From: Cyclobacteriaceae bacterium
GTDB taxonomy: Bacteria > Bacteroidota > Bacteroidia > Cytophagales > Cyclobacteriaceae
NCBI GenBank assembly: GCA_019694875.1
Contig: JAIBBC010000003.1
Span: 1-64,000 of the forward strand
Direction of reading: 5' to 3'
Length of the DNA stretch: 64,000 nucleotides
Notes under the pieces: generated by a model
The model's input: only the letters and a program-made list of their open reading frames with translations
What the model was told of the DNA's origin: nothing
The model's database searches: none
Shown: positions 63,837 to 64,000 of the stretch, piece after piece
Layout: every line of letters starts with the position of its first letter
How positions within the stretch are numbered: the stretch's first letter is position 1
Translations under genes and position numbers: made by a program

Positions 63837-64000
63837 CTAAATAGTGTAATATAAGGAGTGATCTATGTCAATACCTTCATCGCGCATACCCAAGTTTCGC
63901 TTGAAATGAAGTTCCATTTCTGCTGAGTAATTTTTAAGAAATCCCCGATATCCAGCTAATTTCAGTACGAGTATGTTGGCTAAAAACTGCAATTCAAAGG
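63837..64000 (-). CDS. Partial CDS at the right edge
   Basis: The minus frame is open from the edge (63998) to a TAG at 63837-63839, giving 53 residues ending DHSLYYTI. No family recognised. The length without stops in AT-rich sequence and the aromatic/charged composition suggest real coding; the start lies outside. Confidence 0.45.
   Translation of the reverse strand, partial: FELQFLANILVLKLAGYRGFLKNYSAEMELHFKRNLGMRDEGIDIDHSLYYTI

Larger units (their letters stand above)
57630..64000. mobile_element. Putative integrase-bearing accessory region (right end outside)
   Basis: AT-richer by eye than the left part, starts with a tyrosine recombinase and carries unrelated accessory genes. No tRNA or att repeat identified; the left edge may lie at 57630-57725. 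Extent to the right unknown, so a mobile element is a hypothesis. Confidence 0.4.

Noticed and set aside
1-64000. tRNA, rRNA, riboswitch and CRISPR candidates
   Set aside because: No cloverleaf, rRNA core, riboswitch leader or regular short repeat-spacer pattern was recognised on reading; a covariance-model search would be decisive.

Overview
The window looks like a chromosomal piece of a Bacteroidota bacterium, probably of the Cytophagales type. The evidence is two secreted proteins with type IX secretion (T9SS) C-terminal sorting domains, many TPR proteins and outer-membrane barrels, few Shine-Dalgarno sites, and several upstream elements of the Bacteroidota form TTTG-N19-TAnnTTTG. Genus cannot be fixed from the sequence alone. 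No rRNA, tRNA or CRISPR array was seen.

Layout. 1-6950: C-terminal part of a giant repeat-rich T9SS adhesin-like protein, with four near-identical 510-bp tandem repeats. 6951-10222: hybrid histidine kinase and NtrC-type sigma-54 activator, translationally coupled. 10322-12368: TerB-like protein, rhomboid protease, holA. 12499-19066: envelope genes (large TPR protein, outer-membrane barrel, SPOR protein, TonB-like protein). 19127-23058: folC, trmB, an LpxH-like phosphoesterase and a glycosyltransferase, in two overlapping pairs. 23059-29947: a TrpF-like protein lacking the catalytic Cys, lipoprotein plus subtilisin-like T9SS protease, rpe, LpoB-like plus COG3014-like lipoproteins, a small barrel. 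30060-35386: gyrA, a TPR protein, nhaA and thioredoxin.

35383-41121: a possible UDG-like protein, an MpaB-type oxygenase, and a nitric-oxide sensing module: H-NOX protein, a hybrid kinase with an N-terminal HNOBA domain, and a divergent receiver protein carrying a C-terminal membrane anchor. 41196-50469: a nine-gene, tightly overlapping surface-polysaccharide operon read right to left (nucleotide-sugar genes, WecA-like transferase, three glycosyltransferases, an acyltransferase, a thymidylate-kinase-like protein). Its right edge cuts into a GNAT acetyltransferase remnant. 50859-57629: small membrane and stress-type genes (DUF1648, DUF748, DUF1328, ClC channel, TPR protein, receiver). Three intergenic regions here carry the same unusual triple direct repeat, TTTAAT three times at an exact 11-bp period, which suggests a shared OmpR-type regulator.

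57630-64000: AT-richer accessory region with a tyrosine recombinase, a Rad50/SMC-like ATPase with a CxxC hook and a non-canonical Walker A, a translationally coupled two-TM coiled-coil protein, a convergent PD-(D/E)XK-like protein, and a gene running off the right end. The ATPase plus membrane partner is the best candidate here for an undescribed (possibly defence) system; that function is inference.
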